Assembly (NCBI RefSeq): GCF_028554725.1
Contig: NC_071668.1
Coordinates: forward strand, 24,530,501 to 24,594,500
From: Zeugodacus cucurbitae
Taxonomy: Eukaryota > Arthropoda > Insecta > Diptera > Tephritidae
DNA: 64,000 bases
Direction: 5' to 3'
Every line of letters begins with the position of its first letter. Within the stretch, counting starts at the first letter, position 1. The notes beneath the pieces are model-generated. The model was not told the origin of the DNA. It saw only the letters and a list, made by a program, of their open reading frames with translations, and ran no database searches. Position numbers and translations under genes: made by a program. Of this stretch, positions 12,086 through 23,502 are shown in pieces.

Positions 12086-14469
12086 CTTGGCAAGAGTTAT
12101 TCTGCGCTGGATTTCGAGGCTGACATTGTTCGTGTTGTTGATGCTGGTTCCCAGGTATACGAAATTATCTACGACCTCGAAGTTATGACTGTCAACAGTG
12201 ACGTGGGAGCCAAGACGCGAATGCGCCGACTGTTTGTTTGATGACAGGAGATATTTCGTCTTGTCCTCATTCACCTCCAGACCCATTCGCTTCGCCTCCT
12301 TATCCATGCGGGAAAAAGCAGAACAAACGGCGCGGTTGTTGCTTCCGATCATATCAATATCATCGGCGTACGCCAGGAGCTGTACACTCTTGTAGACGAT
12401 TGTACCTTCTCGGTTTAGCTCTGCAGCTCTTATAATTTTTTCCAGCATCAGGTTAAAGAAGTCGCACGATAGTGAGTCACCTTGTCTGAAACCTCGTTTG
12501 GTATCGAACGGCTCGGAGAGGTCCTTCCCAATCATGACGGAGCTTTTGGTGTTGCTCAACGTCAATTTACACAGCCGTATTAGTTTTGCGGGGATACCAA
12601 ATTCAGACATCGCGGCGTAAAGGCAACTCCTTTTCGTGCTGTCGAAAGCAGCTTTAAAATCGACAAAAAGGTGGTGTGTGTCGATCCTCTTTTCTCGGGT
12701 CTTTTCCAAGATTTGGCGCATGGTGAATATCTGGTCAGTTGTCGATTTTCCAGGTCTAAAGCCACACTGATAAGGTCCAATCAGTTTGTTGACGGTGGGC
12801 TTTAGTCTTTCACACAATACGCTCGATAGAACCTTGTATGCGATATTTAGGAGGCTGATCCCACGGTAATTGGCGCAGATTGTGGGATCTCCCTTTTTAT
12901 GGATTGGGCAGAGCACACTGAGATTCCAATCGTCAGGCATGCTTTCTTCCGACCATATTCTGCAAAGAAGCTGATGCATGCACCTTATCAGTTCTTCGCC
13001 GCCGTATTTGAATAGCTCGGCCGGTAATCTATCGGCCCCCGCTGCTTTGTTGTTCTTCAAGCGGGTAATTGCTATTCGAATTTCTTCATGGTCGGGTAAT
13101 GGAACATCTGTTCCATCGTCATCGATTGGGGGATCGGGTTCGCCATCTCCTGGTGTTGTACTCTCACTGCCATTCAGCAGGTCGGAGAAGTGTTCCCTCC
13201 ATAATCCCAGTATGCCCTGGACATCGGTTACCAGATTACCACCTTGGTCTCTACATGAGGATGCTCCGGTCTTGAAACCTTCGTTAAGTCGCTTCATTTT
13301 TTCATAAAATTTTCGAGCATTCCCTCTGTCTGCCAGCTTCTCAAGCTCTTCGTACTCACGCATTTCGGCCTCTTTCTTTTTTTGTCTGCAAATGCGTCTC
13401 GCTTCCCTCTTCAGCTCTCGGTATCTATCCCATCCCGCACGTGTTGTGGTCGTTTGCAATGTTGCGAGGTAGGCAGTCTGTTTTCTCTCCGCTGCGAGAC
13501 GGCACTCCTCATCGTACCAGCTTGTTTTTTGTCGTTGCCGAAAACCAATTGTTTCGGCTGCAGCGGTACGCAGTGAGTTTGAGATGCCGTTCCACAGTTC
13601 CCTTATACCGAGATGCTGATGAGTGCTCTCAGAGAGCAGGAGTGCAAGTCGAGTAGAGTATTTCGTGGCTGTCTGTTGCGATTGCAGCTTTTCGACGTCG
13701 AACCTTCCTTGTGTTTGTTGACGGGCATTCTTTGCTGCACAGAGGCGGGTGCGTATCTTCGCTGCGACCAGATAATGGTCCGAGTCTATATTTGGTCCTC
13801 GGAGCGTACGCACGTCTAAAACACAGGAGACATGTCTTCCGTCTATCACAACGTGATCGATTTGGTTCCGCGTGTTTCGATCAGGAGACAGCCAAGTAGC
13901 TTGATGTATTTTCTTATGCTGGAATCTGGTACTACAGACGACCATATTTCGGGCCCCAGCGAAGTCGATCAGCCTCAGGCCGTTTGGCGATGTTTCGTCA
14001 TGGAGGCTGAATTTTCCGACTGTTGTGCCAAAGACACCTTCTTTACCCACCCTGGCGTTAAAATCACCAAGCACGACTTTTACATCGTGGCGGGGGCAGC
14101 GCTCATAGGTGCGTTCTAGGCGCTCATAGAAAGCATCTTTGGTCACATCGTCCTTCTCTTCCGTTGGGGCGTGGGCGCAAATCAGCGATATGTTGAAGAA
14201 CCTCGCTTTGATGCGGATTGTGGCTAGACGTTCATCCACCGGGGTGAATGCCAGGACTCTGCGACGGAGTCTCTCTCCCACCACAAATCCAACACCAAAT
14301 TTGCGCTCCTTTATATGGCCGCTGTAGTAGATGTCACAAGGACCCACTTTCTTCCGTCCTTGTCCCGTCCATCGCACTTCTTGGATGGCGGTGATGTCAG
14401 CCTTAAGTCGTATGAGGACATCAACCAGCTGGGCAGAGGCACCTTCCCAATTAAGGGTCCGGACATTCC
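9703..14469. repeat. direct tandem duplication of 2384 bp inside RTE copy A
   Basis: Bases 9703-12085 recur at 12087-14469 with a constant offset of 2384, and I saw no differences between them. At the junction ...GGACATTCC is followed by an extra C (12086) and then TTGGCAAGAG. The corresponding unduplicated contexts are GGACATTCCAGGTGCATG at 14461 and CCTGTTGGCAAGAG at 9700. No microhomology beyond one or two bases is visible. The single-copy element at 45.6 kb lacks the duplication. Confidence 0.95.
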
Positions 14470-14563
14470 AGGTGCATGCCCTTATATCATTATCCTTAAA
14501 ACGTTTGCAGGGGTCGTCATCAAAAGGGGGGTGTCTCATCCGAGGCTTTCGTAGATTTTTCAT
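11927..14563 (-). pseudogene. RTE endonuclease-reverse transcriptase, 5' duplicate, frameshifted at the junction
   Basis: The frame starts at the ATG at 14563 (MKNLRKPRM...) and matches the start of the copy at 48612. Residues 1-825 are the normal RTE protein: the whole endonuclease, and the reverse transcriptase through the AYADDID box to ...RRITLA. At 12087/12086 the sequence jumps back to the start region of the ORF. Because 2384 is not a multiple of three, translation continues out of frame for 53 residues (KGMSGPLIGK...) and stops at 11927. The C-terminal ~170 residues are therefore missing. The 5' UTR is about 245 bp. This copy plus the following duplicate contain all of the coding sequence, but no single frame is complete. 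Confidence 0.85.
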
Positions 14564-14992
14564 TGGGGGGTGTTTTTATGTGGTGGGTCCCAAACCCTAC
14601 GCACAACCGCATAAGCGGGCTTCGCCTTCTCCCTTTAGCTCGCCTTCAAACGGATGTCTGTTGGCTACCCAGAGGATACTTGGTCTGAAACCGGAAGTCG
14701 TGAGCTGCTTGAACCATGTGGAGAAGAATCGTTTCTGGCCACTCCCAAGTGAGTGACAATCAAAAACTTTCCTCACTTGCGTGAACTTCTACACATGATC
14801 CCATCCTCCATGGAATTAGGTGCGATTAATTCGCCGGAGATCTTGCTATTTTAAATTAGAATTAGACTCTAAAATCACCTATCCACATATCCATGGTACT
14901 GGGGCTTTTAAACAGATCTATATCGGATTCATTTTTAGGGATGTCATGTATCCTATCTGAATTATACGAATATAGTAGTTTCCCAGTTGTTA

Positions 14993-15838
14993 CTCTTCTT
15001 CTTCTTAACTGGTGTAGACACCGCTTACGCGGTTATAGCCGAATCTACAACAGCGCGCCACGCATCTTTCCCTTTGGCAGTTTGGCGCCAAATGGTAATA
15101 CCCTGTGAAGACAGGTTCTTCTCCACGTGGTACTTGCATCGGAGTGGGGGCCTCTTTCTTCTTCGGCTTCCTCCAGCGGGTAGTTCATCGAGCACTTTCA
15201 GAGCTGGAGTGTTTCCATCCATTCGTACAAGATGACCTAATCAGCGTAGCCGCTGGCTTTCTATTCGCTGAACTACGTCAAGGTCGTCGTATAAATCGTA
15301 CAGCTCATCGTTCCATCGTCTGCGGTATTCGCCGCTGCCAATGTTAAGAGGACCATAAATATTGCACAGATCCTTTCTCAAACTCCAAGAGTAGTCACAT
15401 CGGATGTTGACATCGTCCACGCTTCTACACCGTAAAGTAGGACGGGAATGAGAGACTTGTAGAGTTTGATTTTGGTTCGTCGAGAGAAGACTTTAGTTTT
15501 CAATTGCCTACTCAGTCCAAAGAAGCACCTGTTGGCAAGCGTTATTCTGCGTTTCGAGGCTGACATGGTTGGTGTTGTTAATGATGGTTCCCAAGTAGAC
15601 GAAACTATCTACAAACAGTTTGTTTGATGACAGGAGATATTTCGTCTTGTCCTAATTCACTACCAGACCCATACGCTTCGCTTCCTTATCCAATCTGTAA
15701 AAAGCATAAAAAACTGAGCGGTTGTTGCTTCCGCTGATATCAATATCATCGGCCTACGCCACCAGCTGTACCCTGTATAGAAGATTGTACCTTCTCCACT
15801 TACATAGCTCTGCAGCTCGTATTATTGTTATTTTTTTT
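14993..15838 (-). pseudogene. decayed, 5'-truncated RTE relative
   Basis: On the minus strand the 3' part reads ANRCFFGLSRQLKTKVFSRR, with VLLYGVEAWTMSTSDVTTLG just after it. The tail reads NTPALKVLDELPAGGS and ends ...VVDSAITA. These correspond to the last ~285 residues of the 9.2-kb RTE protein but are clearly diverged, with several frame breaks and an internal deletion near 15615. The 5' break falls just upstream of the segment equivalent to ...IRAAEL, before the YADD box. The 3' end has an AAG/TTC simple repeat instead of the CATA repeat of the young copies, so this is a related but distinct RTE family. Confidence 0.8.
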
Positions 15839-17003
15839 AATCTAACCTATGAAATATCTGATAATATTAATTATAAGGAAACCAGAATGGAACTCTATTT
15901 AAACCTTGAACTTATCACTGGTTTTCATTAAATAATTGTTTTCTTTTTCGATTTAATTTAGATATCAATGTCTTTCAGGTAGTCCCCAATTCTTTTGATA
16001 AACTATCTTATCCAATCTTCCCACATATGCATGTGTGTTTGTATATAAAGAAACACCTCCTCGTCAACGTCATTTGCGGGTTACCGAAAATGAATTGATA
16101 ATACTTCGCATATGATTAACTTCTTTATACAAAGATTCGACTGTAAATTTGGGATCAACTCCCACATTTATTTAGTACAAATTGAATTGGCCCTTAAGCG
16201 CATGTAAATAAACTTGTGCGGGGTTATTTGCTTACAGCACACATTGAATAGTATTTCCGGATTTGTGCATGCAAATAGTTGAAATGAAGATTTGCTCTGC
16301 AGAAGCCAACTAAAAACTACCTTTTAACACACTAGCATTTCAGTGAAAGTAAAGTGACGTATCCGATATATAAATAGATATGTCGATGCACACATTATAT
16401 GTATGTAGGTACATATGTGAGAATTGAAAATTGGGAATAGATTACCTACGCACATTCTAAGGTAACCGTAGTTAACCTAACATTTTCCTATGCATTAAAG
16501 CGATCGAATAATTGAAGACTTTAACTGGGATTTGCATAAGCAATCAAAACGACTAGCTAATGATGTGAAATGAAATGAAAATACACTTAAATAATATTAT
16601 TATTTGCATAGAGATTTTGGTATTACTATAGAGGGATTTTTAAAATATTCCACCATAGACTGTGTGCTCAATATGTAATCCACGAAGTCATCTAAAGTAG
16701 AACTTTACCATGCATTTAACCACATTTATTTTGAAATTTGCGCAGTGTGAATGCATGTACCTCGTTGTGTCTTCAATATTTCGAAGAATCGATGTTTTTT
16801 ATGTGAACTTTTTCTTGATGAAAATCGGAAACATCCGCTATCTCCGACTGACTAAAATATAATGACTATACAATTAAAAGATATTAGTACATATCAGTAA
16901 GCAGTAGCCTACTACTAATAAGACTGTTAAAGTATCATGTTGTTAAAGGTCCCTATTTATCTTCAGAATCAGATTAAATTATACTACGGATCATGTGCTA
17001 ATA
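15839..17003. other. AT-rich non-coding stretch
   Basis: I see no gene or terminal repeat. The short frames are not coding-like. Confidence 0.6.
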
Positions 17004-17116
17004 ACGGGTGATTTTTTTGAGGTTAGGATTTTCATGCATTAGTATTTGACAGATCACGTGGGATTTCAGACATGGTGTCAAAGAGAAAGATGCTCAGTAT
17101 GCTTTGACATTTCATC

Positions 17117-17840
17117 ATGAATAGACTTACTAACGAGCAACGCTTGCAAATCATTGAATTTTATTACCAAAATCAGTGTTCGGTTCGAAATGTGAAATCC
17201 GCTTTTTTATCGACAAATTTTGTTCAGCGATGAGGCTCATTTCTGGTTGAATGGCTACGTAAATAAGCAAAATTGCCGCATTTGGGGTGAAGAGCAACCA
17301 GAAGCCGTTCAAGAACTGCCCATGCATCCCGAAAAATGCACTGTTTGGTGTGGTTTGTACGCTGGTGGAATCATTGGACCGTATTTTTTCAAAGATGCTG
17401 TTGGACGCAACGTTACGGTGAATGGCGATCGCTATCGTTCGATGCTAACAAACTTTTTGTTGCCAAAAATGGAAGAACTGAACTTGGTTGACATGTGGTT
17501 TCAACAAGATGGCGCTACATGCCACACAGCTCGCGATTCTATGGCCATTTTGAGGGAAAACTTCGGAGAACAATTCATCTCAAGAAATGGACCCGTAAGT
17601 TGGCCACCAAGATCATGCGATTTAACGCCTTTAGACTATTTTTTGTGGGGCTACGTCAAGTCTAAAGTCTACAGAAATAAGCCAGCAACTATTCCAGCTT
17701 TGGAAGACAACATTTCCGAAGAAATTCGGGCTATTCCGGCCGAAATGCTCGAAAAAGTTGCCCAAAATTGGACTTTCCGAATGGACCACCTAAGACGCAG
17801 CCGCGGTCAACATTTAAATGAAATTATCTTCAAAAAGTAA
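17117..17840 (+). pseudogene. mariner transposase with 362-bp internal deletion
   Basis: The ATG at 17117 opens MNRLTNEQRLQIIEFYYQNQ..., identical to the start of the intact transposase at 60.9 kb. After 26 residues (...SVRNV, near 17194) the sequence jumps to the equivalent of residue ~147, removing most of the DNA-binding domain. Since 362 is not divisible by three, the frame shifts and soon stops. The catalytic half remains open from the ATG at 17220 (MFSDEAHFW...) to 17840. It keeps all three aspartates in FSDEAHF, QQDGATCH and LTPLDYFLW. No functional protein is expected, since the helix-turn-helix domains that bind the terminal repeats are gone. Confidence 0.9.
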
Positions 17841-17866
17841 ATGTCATGAACCAATCTAACGTTTCA

Positions 17867-17872
17867 AATAAA
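17867..17872 (+). promoter_or_regulatory. candidate polyadenylation signal AATAAA of the mariner transcript
   Basis: AATAAA lies 27 bp after the transposase stop. It sits in a ~60-bp 3' UTR segment that this copy has and the copy at 60.9 kb lacks. Confidence 0.45.
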
Positions 17873-18018
17873 GAACCGATGAGATTTTGCAAATTTTATG
17901 CGTTTTTTTTTTAAAAAAAGTTATCAAGCTCTTAAAAAATCACCCTTTATATACTTTCTCTCCCCTTATATAAAATATTAAATTGTTACAATAACATTAT
18001 TAATATGCTGAGTAAAAA

Positions 18019-19072
18019 CGGCGAAAACCAAAAACACATAAAGTGTCATAACTAAGCCATAAATGAAGATATAAAAGTAAAATTTGAGAAAAAGGATCGC
18101 ACTGGGAGGGGGCATATTTGGATGTCATTTTTTTGGGGAAGTGGGTGTGGCCCCGCCCACAAATCGGTTATTTGTATTTAACTCGCAAACTAATAAAGCT
18201 ATATAAACCAAACTTTCTGCAGTCGGTTCTCTTACACACCCCACCACACACCATGAAAATAGTTGAAATCGGATAATAACCACGCCCACCTCCCATACAA
18301 AGGTTAGGTTGAAAATTACTAAAAGTGGGTTAACTAACTAACGAAAAACGTCAGAAACACTAAATTTTGCAGAAGAAATAGCAGAAGAGAGCTGTACTCC
18401 GATTTTTTTACAAAATGGAAAATGGGCGTGGCATCGCCCACTTATGGGTCAAAAACCATATCTCATGAACTACTCTACCGATTCAAATGAAATTCGTATA
18501 TAATAATTTCTTAACACCCTGATAACACTTACAAAAAATGGGCGAAATCGGTTCACAACCACTACTACTTGCCTTATAACTCAATTTTCAAATCCATCTT
18601 ATTCCTTCACTTTATACTGTAAACATAAGGAACCAATGAAGATAACGGAATAAAACTTTACACAATTAGTGCATATCATCTCTGGCTTCACTTGTGAAAA
18701 TTGTCGAAAACGGACCATAACTTTTCAAGGCCCCAGATATCGAACATGTTGAACTCAGCGCCTAAGGATAAATTTTAACCGAAAATATGGGTAAATCTCT
18801 CAGATATCTCAATTTAATTCAGAGGAAATTGTTTTCTTCTAATAGTGTGTCTCTGTTCCAAAAATTATTAAAATCGGGTCATAACATTTTCATATACCTC
18901 ATTGTAGGTTTTTCAAAAGTATCTTCTCCTAGCTCCCATATACATAATTATAGGTTTTTCAAAAATACGGTGAGCTTTATACCGCATATATGTATTGGTT
19001 AAATTTCTTCAATAATTTGCGAGGGTATAAAATGTTCGGTTGCACCCGAACTTAGCCTTTCCTTACTTGTTT
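18019..19072 (+). mobile_element. INE-1/DINE-1-like non-autonomous element (5'-truncated)
   Basis: The right end reads GCGAGGGTATAAAATGTTCG, a hairpin GTTCGG...CCGAAC, and then TTAGCCTTTCCTTACTTGTT. The copies at 30.5 and 49.6 kb share this end. The interior has CACGCCCAC blocks and the segment GGCCCCAGATATCGAACATG, also seen at 49.9 kb. In Drosophila INE-1/DINE-1 (Helentron-derived) elements the end has the same order: a subterminal repeat echoing the start, a short hairpin, and a CTTGTTTT-type tail. The start motif TATACTCTCGC is missing here. The assignment rests on remembered architecture, not alignment. Confidence 0.6.
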
Positions 19073-20757
19073 GATGATAGATTTTAGTTTTCGTTTGATG
19101 TAAAAAATGTATGCCTTTCAAAGTGGCATTATTTAAATGTGCGTTGAAATAGTTGCAGATTTTCAAGAAATATAATAAAATATATTATATTAAGAACTGA
19201 ATTCTATTCAAATGGATCGAGTATTTTAGTCCGTAAAATATGATTTTTTTGACATAATCGGCCAGAGCCCCGTTTCTTTTATTTAAACTGATTTACCGCT
19301 AAGTTTACTGTATCTTCTCTTATATAGAGGCAGGTTGGATAATAAATAACCAATGAACTTTTTTGACTGGATTCATCTCATAAACCAGAAAATATTTTAC
19401 ACAATCTCTAAAATATAGTCCGAACTAAGCCTATGGAAATACCTAGGCAGTGCATATAAATGATATTAGCAATCAACAACACTGACCAGAGACAGGCGGA
19501 GTTTTTATGCGGCAACATGCAACACCAATTCCATCACAGTGGCGGCGGCGGCAACGTCAAGCCTGTTTGCGGCCGTGCTGCAACTCTTAACTTATTTTCA
19601 TTGGCGCGCGGCTAATTTATCTTCCGCCATGCTGGGCGCACGATTTTATTGCATTGCATTGCATTTCATTTGAGTTTGTATTCGTTTTGTGCTTTTCATA
19701 GAGGCGTTTTTCCTCGCATTTTTCACCGTATACAAAGAAATTTATACGCGAGCTTTTCGTGCGTTCGTGCCTTGTTTTGGTGTCGTTGTTGTTAGTTGGC
19801 TGCGACGACCCACTAAAGGGGCTGCTGTTGGGTTATTTGTGAAAAATTGCATTTTTACTCCACACCCTAACTTTACTTGAGCGTAAATTGAAAGCATAAA
19901 TAAAGTTAAATAAATATGAGTAAAAATGCGCTACACAATATATTCCCATTTGGTGTTTGAATAAAATAAATCGCGAGTATTTTGCATTTCAATTCCGTTT
20001 GTGGTCAGTTTAGAATTTTAGTAATATTTTCATGGCGAGTGATTTTGGTCAAGAGATGTTTATTCGCTTGTGATACAATAAAAAAAAATATATAGAAATT
20101 AATATTCTAAAAGCCTCTATCGTGAACATGCACTTTGATTTTTCACCGAAAAAGTAGCTGGATAATAAAAAGTCACGTAAAATAATGGCAATTGAATGCA
20201 ACACCGAAAAATAATTTAATAATATAAATATACAATTTAACCTAAAACTGAGTATAAGTTGGGGTTAGAGTTAAACGGTATGAAAAATTGTTCGAGCCGA
20301 ACTGATAACCCTGCCGTATGACGAAGTTAGTTCTCAGTACAGTCGAGGCTACGTAATAGAAATGAGCTTGGATTTTTTTTTGCACCAAATACTGTCAATT
20401 CGCCAGCATTTCTTACTATTTTTTGTTAAATGTTTTGTATCATTACAACAATAACAAGCCACGAAGTAATTTTGAAAGTAATGAGCACGTATTTATGCCA
20501 CAAACGAGTATCTCATAAACGATCGTATAGTCACATCATATATAGAAGCCTAAGACGTGATGTAAAGGATTTCAGGTTGGCAACAAATGAAAACTGCGAC
20601 AATGTGGTTTAGCTTCCGAGTACCGCTAGTTTTATTCAATTAATTAATTATGGAATCGTATCTACAGTCTACTTTCTGTAATAAGATAATATACGTAAAT
20701 AAAAATTATAAGAGGCAGAAAAAAATAAACGAGACCCGCTGGAAGTTTTTATTATCG
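19073..20757. other. non-coding stretch
   Basis: Mostly AT-rich. A GC-richer patch near 19530-19640 contains (GGC)n and a 32-codon frame (MQHQFHHSGGGG...), which I consider unsupported. No mobile element ends were found. Confidence 0.5.
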
Positions 20758-20815
20758 TTTTAATACAATCTAGAACAACAACTTTCAAGATCGATTTCGA
20801 ATTACAAAACTTGTA
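20758..20815. repeat. 58-bp direct repeat, left copy, flanking the jockey insertion
   Basis: TTTTAATACAATCTAGAACA...AAAACTTGTA matches 23503-23560 with a single C/T difference. The two copies bound 20816-23502 exactly, as a very long target-site duplication would. Confidence 0.9.
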
Positions 20816-21034
20816 CGGTTAAGAAAATAACGGTTAGATTAGGTTTGATGGCTGTTCCCCAAAAGGAAATAAACTTTGACTATTATGGACCCTTCTTGTT
20901 TTTTTTTTTCAATATTTCTTTATTTATTGAATCTGCTTTGTTTAAAGCCTAACAATAAGTATTAAAATCTTAAATCTATTTACAACTAAGTAAGCTCAAG
21001 AATGTGTTTGAGCTTTTTGGCAGAACGTTGCTCT

Positions 21035-22672
21035 TTAGTAGGCAGGTAGATCTCTTATTTTTAAACGAGTTTGATTGGAATGTACCAAGGCGTTTGCCAA
21101 TGGGTTTGGATGTTCACGAAGTTTAGAAATATATTTCTTTCTGCTGTCCTCTATTTCCTTCTTTACCATAGGAATATCAAGATCCTTATGGATATTTTCA
21201 TTACGCATGTACCATGGTGAACCCGTTATTGTTCTAAGCATTTTAGATTGGAATCTCTGAATTATATCAATGTTGGTTGCACAGGTCGTACCCTTCAGTT
21301 GAATACCATACATCCAAATCGGTTTTATGATTGCATTGTATAACAGGACTTTGTTGTCTAGGCTAAGTTTAGAATTTTTGTTTAGAAGCCAATTTAAATT
21401 TGCTGCTCTTAACTTCATGCAAGTTACTTTACTCGCTATATGTTTCCGACACGTAAGCCTTCGATCCAGGTGAATCCCAAGATAGGTTACTTCATTCGCT
21501 TGGGGTACTAATACATTGTTTATTTTAACTGTCCGACATGTTTCTGGCCTTAGAGAAAATGTAACATGCTTGCATTTTTGCTCATTAATTTTTATACGCC
21601 AGTTGGCTAGCCATTCTTCGACACAAGTTAAGTGCTCCTCTAATACTCTTGATGCTCTAATGGGGCATTTGTTTCGGCTTACTATGGCTGTGTCATCCGC
21701 AAAAGTGGATGTCAATACGTTATTAGCTATTGGAATGTCTGCTGTATATATTATGTACAGAGTGGGGCCTAATACACTGCCCTGAGGTACACCGGCCCTT
21801 ATTGCTCGTTCTTCTGATATAAAATCTGCTACTTTAACCTTAAATTTCCTATTTCTTAAATATGACTCCAATGTTTTATGCAATTCGTAAGGTAAAGCGT
21901 TTTTGATTTTCCATAAAAGGCCTTCATGCCAGACCTTATCGAACGCCTGAGCTACATCAAGAAAAATAGCTGAACAGTACTCTCTGTGCTCGAATGCTTT
22001 CCTGATTTCGTTTGTAATTCTATTCACTTGCTCTACTGTGCCATGTTTAGCACGAAAACCGAATTGATGGGTTGGTATTATATTATTTTCGTGGAGGAAA
22101 GGAGACATTTTTGATAGTAAAACTTTTTCGAATATTTTGGAAAGACATGGTAAGAGACTTATTGGTCTGTAGGAAGATGGTTGTGTTAAGTCTTTTCCAG
22201 GTTTATCTATCATGATGATCTGCGACTTTTTCCACGAAATTGGATAGTACCCGAAACCAAGAATTGCATTAAAGAGCAAAGAGAGCACTGATATAGCAAT
22301 ATTTGGCAACTCAATTAACGTTTTTGGAGTAATATTATCGTGTCCTGAAGACTTTTGCGGATTTAGCTCTTTTAGGATCTTGATAATTTCATAAGTAGAC
22401 GTCCTAATAGACACGCTTGACTCGTTTGCAATATTGGGCAAAGTTGGCAACTTAAAGTTGTTTTTTGGTCCATTGGATTGAAATACCTTTTCTAGGTGAT
22501 TTGCAAAGCAATTTGCCTTTTCCTCATTACTGCGCGCCCAATTACCATTCGACTGTCTTATAGGCATCTTGGAATCTACTGGAGGCTTAAAATACTTTTG
22601 GGCTTTCCAAAGGGAGTTTTTCTTGCTAGAATTTGGACACAGGTGCTTTATTTTCAGTATTGTATTCTTCAT
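21035..22672 (-). pseudogene. jockey-clade reverse transcriptase (frame 2 of a broken ORF)
   Basis: A 545-codon frame reads MKNTILKIKHLCPNSSKKNS LWKA.... Reverse-transcriptase motifs in order are SYRPISLLPCLSKIFEK (168-183), AIFLDVAQAFDKVWHEGLLW (235-254), RAGVPQGSVLGPTLY (292-306) and the catalytic TFADDTAI (D326, D327). They are followed by WLANWRIKIN and EVTYLGIHLD. These match the polymerase of jockey-type elements, which primes reverse transcription at a nicked chromosomal target. The enzyme core looks intact with no internal stop. It was originally fused in frame to the endonuclease encoded at 22626-23480, and a single frameshift near 22630-22670 now separates them. The M at 22672 is therefore probably not a natural start. 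Confidence 0.85.
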
Positions 22673-23480
22673 CGCGTTTAAGTGCTTTTTTTAACTTACG
22701 TGCAGCCGATTTCAGTTGACGCAGAGTTGAAGGGGAACGACTTAACTGCCATTCACGTCTCGCTTGCCTTTTCTCATTTACAAGCTTTTCTATTTCATTA
22801 TTAGTCATGTTTCTAAAAACCTTAACTTTTCTTTTAGGTGTTGCCAAGACAGCTGCATTTGTTATTACATCATTGAATTCCATTATGCTTTCATCAATAT
22901 CTCTTCCTGTACTTATTTTTAAATCGATATTAATGTGGCTACTGATATATTTTCTATATTTCAACCAGTTAGTTTTAAAAGATGTTAGAGATACTTTTGA
23001 CTCAACTATCATGGGCTGTTCGCATAACTTTATTAGTACAGGAGAATGATCTGAAGATAAGTCAGTACATGTATCTGCTGTTATTAGCGATCTATCTATA
23101 TTTTTGACTACAGCAAAATCTATTAAGTCTGGTATTTTGTTTCTATCACTGGGCCAGTATGTCGGCTTACCAGGAGATATTATATCAAGGTTATTGTGCT
23201 TATTTATAGTAGTGTAGTACAGCTGTCGTCCTTTCGGATTAATAAGACGTGAGCCCCAGTACATATGTTTTGCATTATAATCACCACCTGCTAGAAATCT
23301 TGGACCTAGCGTTCCAAAAAAATCTTTAAATTCGCAGTCTGTAATTTTAAAACGAGGTGGACAGTATATAGCCGTCAGATTGAGGTCAGAACCTCGATTT
23401 TTCAATGATATTGTTGTAGCTTGTAGCTGCGCTGTAGCATGTGGTTCTAAAGTATGGTGGTTTAGCCGATTTCTAACCAA
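22626..23480 (-). pseudogene. jockey-clade endonuclease, N-terminally truncated (frame 1)
   Basis: The frame is open from the insertion boundary at 23502 (AHGGTAVLVRNRLNHH...) to a stop at 22626. It has the C-terminal half of an apurinic-type endonuclease: LTAIYCPP, GGDYNAKHMYWGS (catalytic D and N) and LSSDHSPVL (D and H). A basic linker follows (KRKVKVFRNM..., QARREWQLSRS, LKKALKRDEE). The first catalytic block around the QET glutamate is missing because of 5' truncation. The next expected segment, ...SLWKA, lies in the frame of 21035-22672, so an indel near position 22650 breaks the ORF. Confidence 0.85.
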
Positions 23481-23502
23481 TACTGCTGTTCCACCGTGCG
23501 CC

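Larger units (their letters stand above)
9161..14808 (-). mobile_element. RTE-clade non-LTR retrotransposon, copy A, with internal tandem duplication
   Basis: The element runs from its 5' end at 14808 to its 3' end at 9161. The 8-bp direct repeat CATGGAAT flanks it at 9153-9160 and 14809-14816, as expected for a target-site duplication. The 3' end is a very short UTR finishing in a CATA simple repeat, a hallmark of RTE elements, which lack a poly(A) tail. The coding content is an apurinic-type endonuclease followed by a reverse transcriptase. Removing the 2384-bp duplication leaves 3264 bp, matching the 3262-bp copy at 45.6 kb. Both ends are present, so this was a full-length insertion; the duplication arose later or is an assembly error. 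Confidence 0.9.
17004..17947 (+). mobile_element. DD41D (rosa-like) mariner element, internally deleted copy
   Basis: The ends are ACGGGTGATTTTTTTGAG on the left and, read inward, AAGGGTGATTTTTTAAGAG on the right. TA duplications flank them at 17002-17003 and 17948-17949, as is diagnostic for Tc1/mariner elements. The 113-bp leader is the same length as in the copy at 60.9 kb. This 944-bp copy lacks 362 bp of the coding region but keeps both ends, so it could be moved in trans by an active transposase. It lies in the opposite orientation to the copy at 60.9 kb. Confidence 0.9.
20816..23502 (-). mobile_element. jockey-clade LINE, 5'-truncated, between 58-bp direct repeats
   Basis: The minus strand encodes the C-terminal half of an endonuclease and a jockey-type reverse transcriptase. 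It then has ~120 bp of 3' UTR and an A run (T run at 20900-20912 on the plus strand). A further 81 bp lies between the A run and the left 58-bp repeat. Those 81 bp read GGGTCCATAATAG...CAACCTAATCTAACC-like on the minus strand, resembling the 3' tail of R1/I-type LINEs more than jockey. The 5' end at 23502 cuts into the endonuclease at AHGGTAVLV, as is usual for 5'-truncated LINEs. It could instead be a chimeric insertion. Confidence 0.8.

Noticed and set aside
9147..14756. Numerous plus-strand frames of 60-141 codons across the RTE element (also repeated at 45.6-48.8 kb)
   Set aside because: They are antisense shadows of the minus-strand endonuclease/reverse transcriptase and recur identically in each copy; none has independent coding features.
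19525..19625. Plus-strand 32-codon frame with poly-Gly (MQHQFHHSGGGG...) as an exon
   Set aside because: Driven by a (GGC)n run; no splice sites or upstream support were seen.
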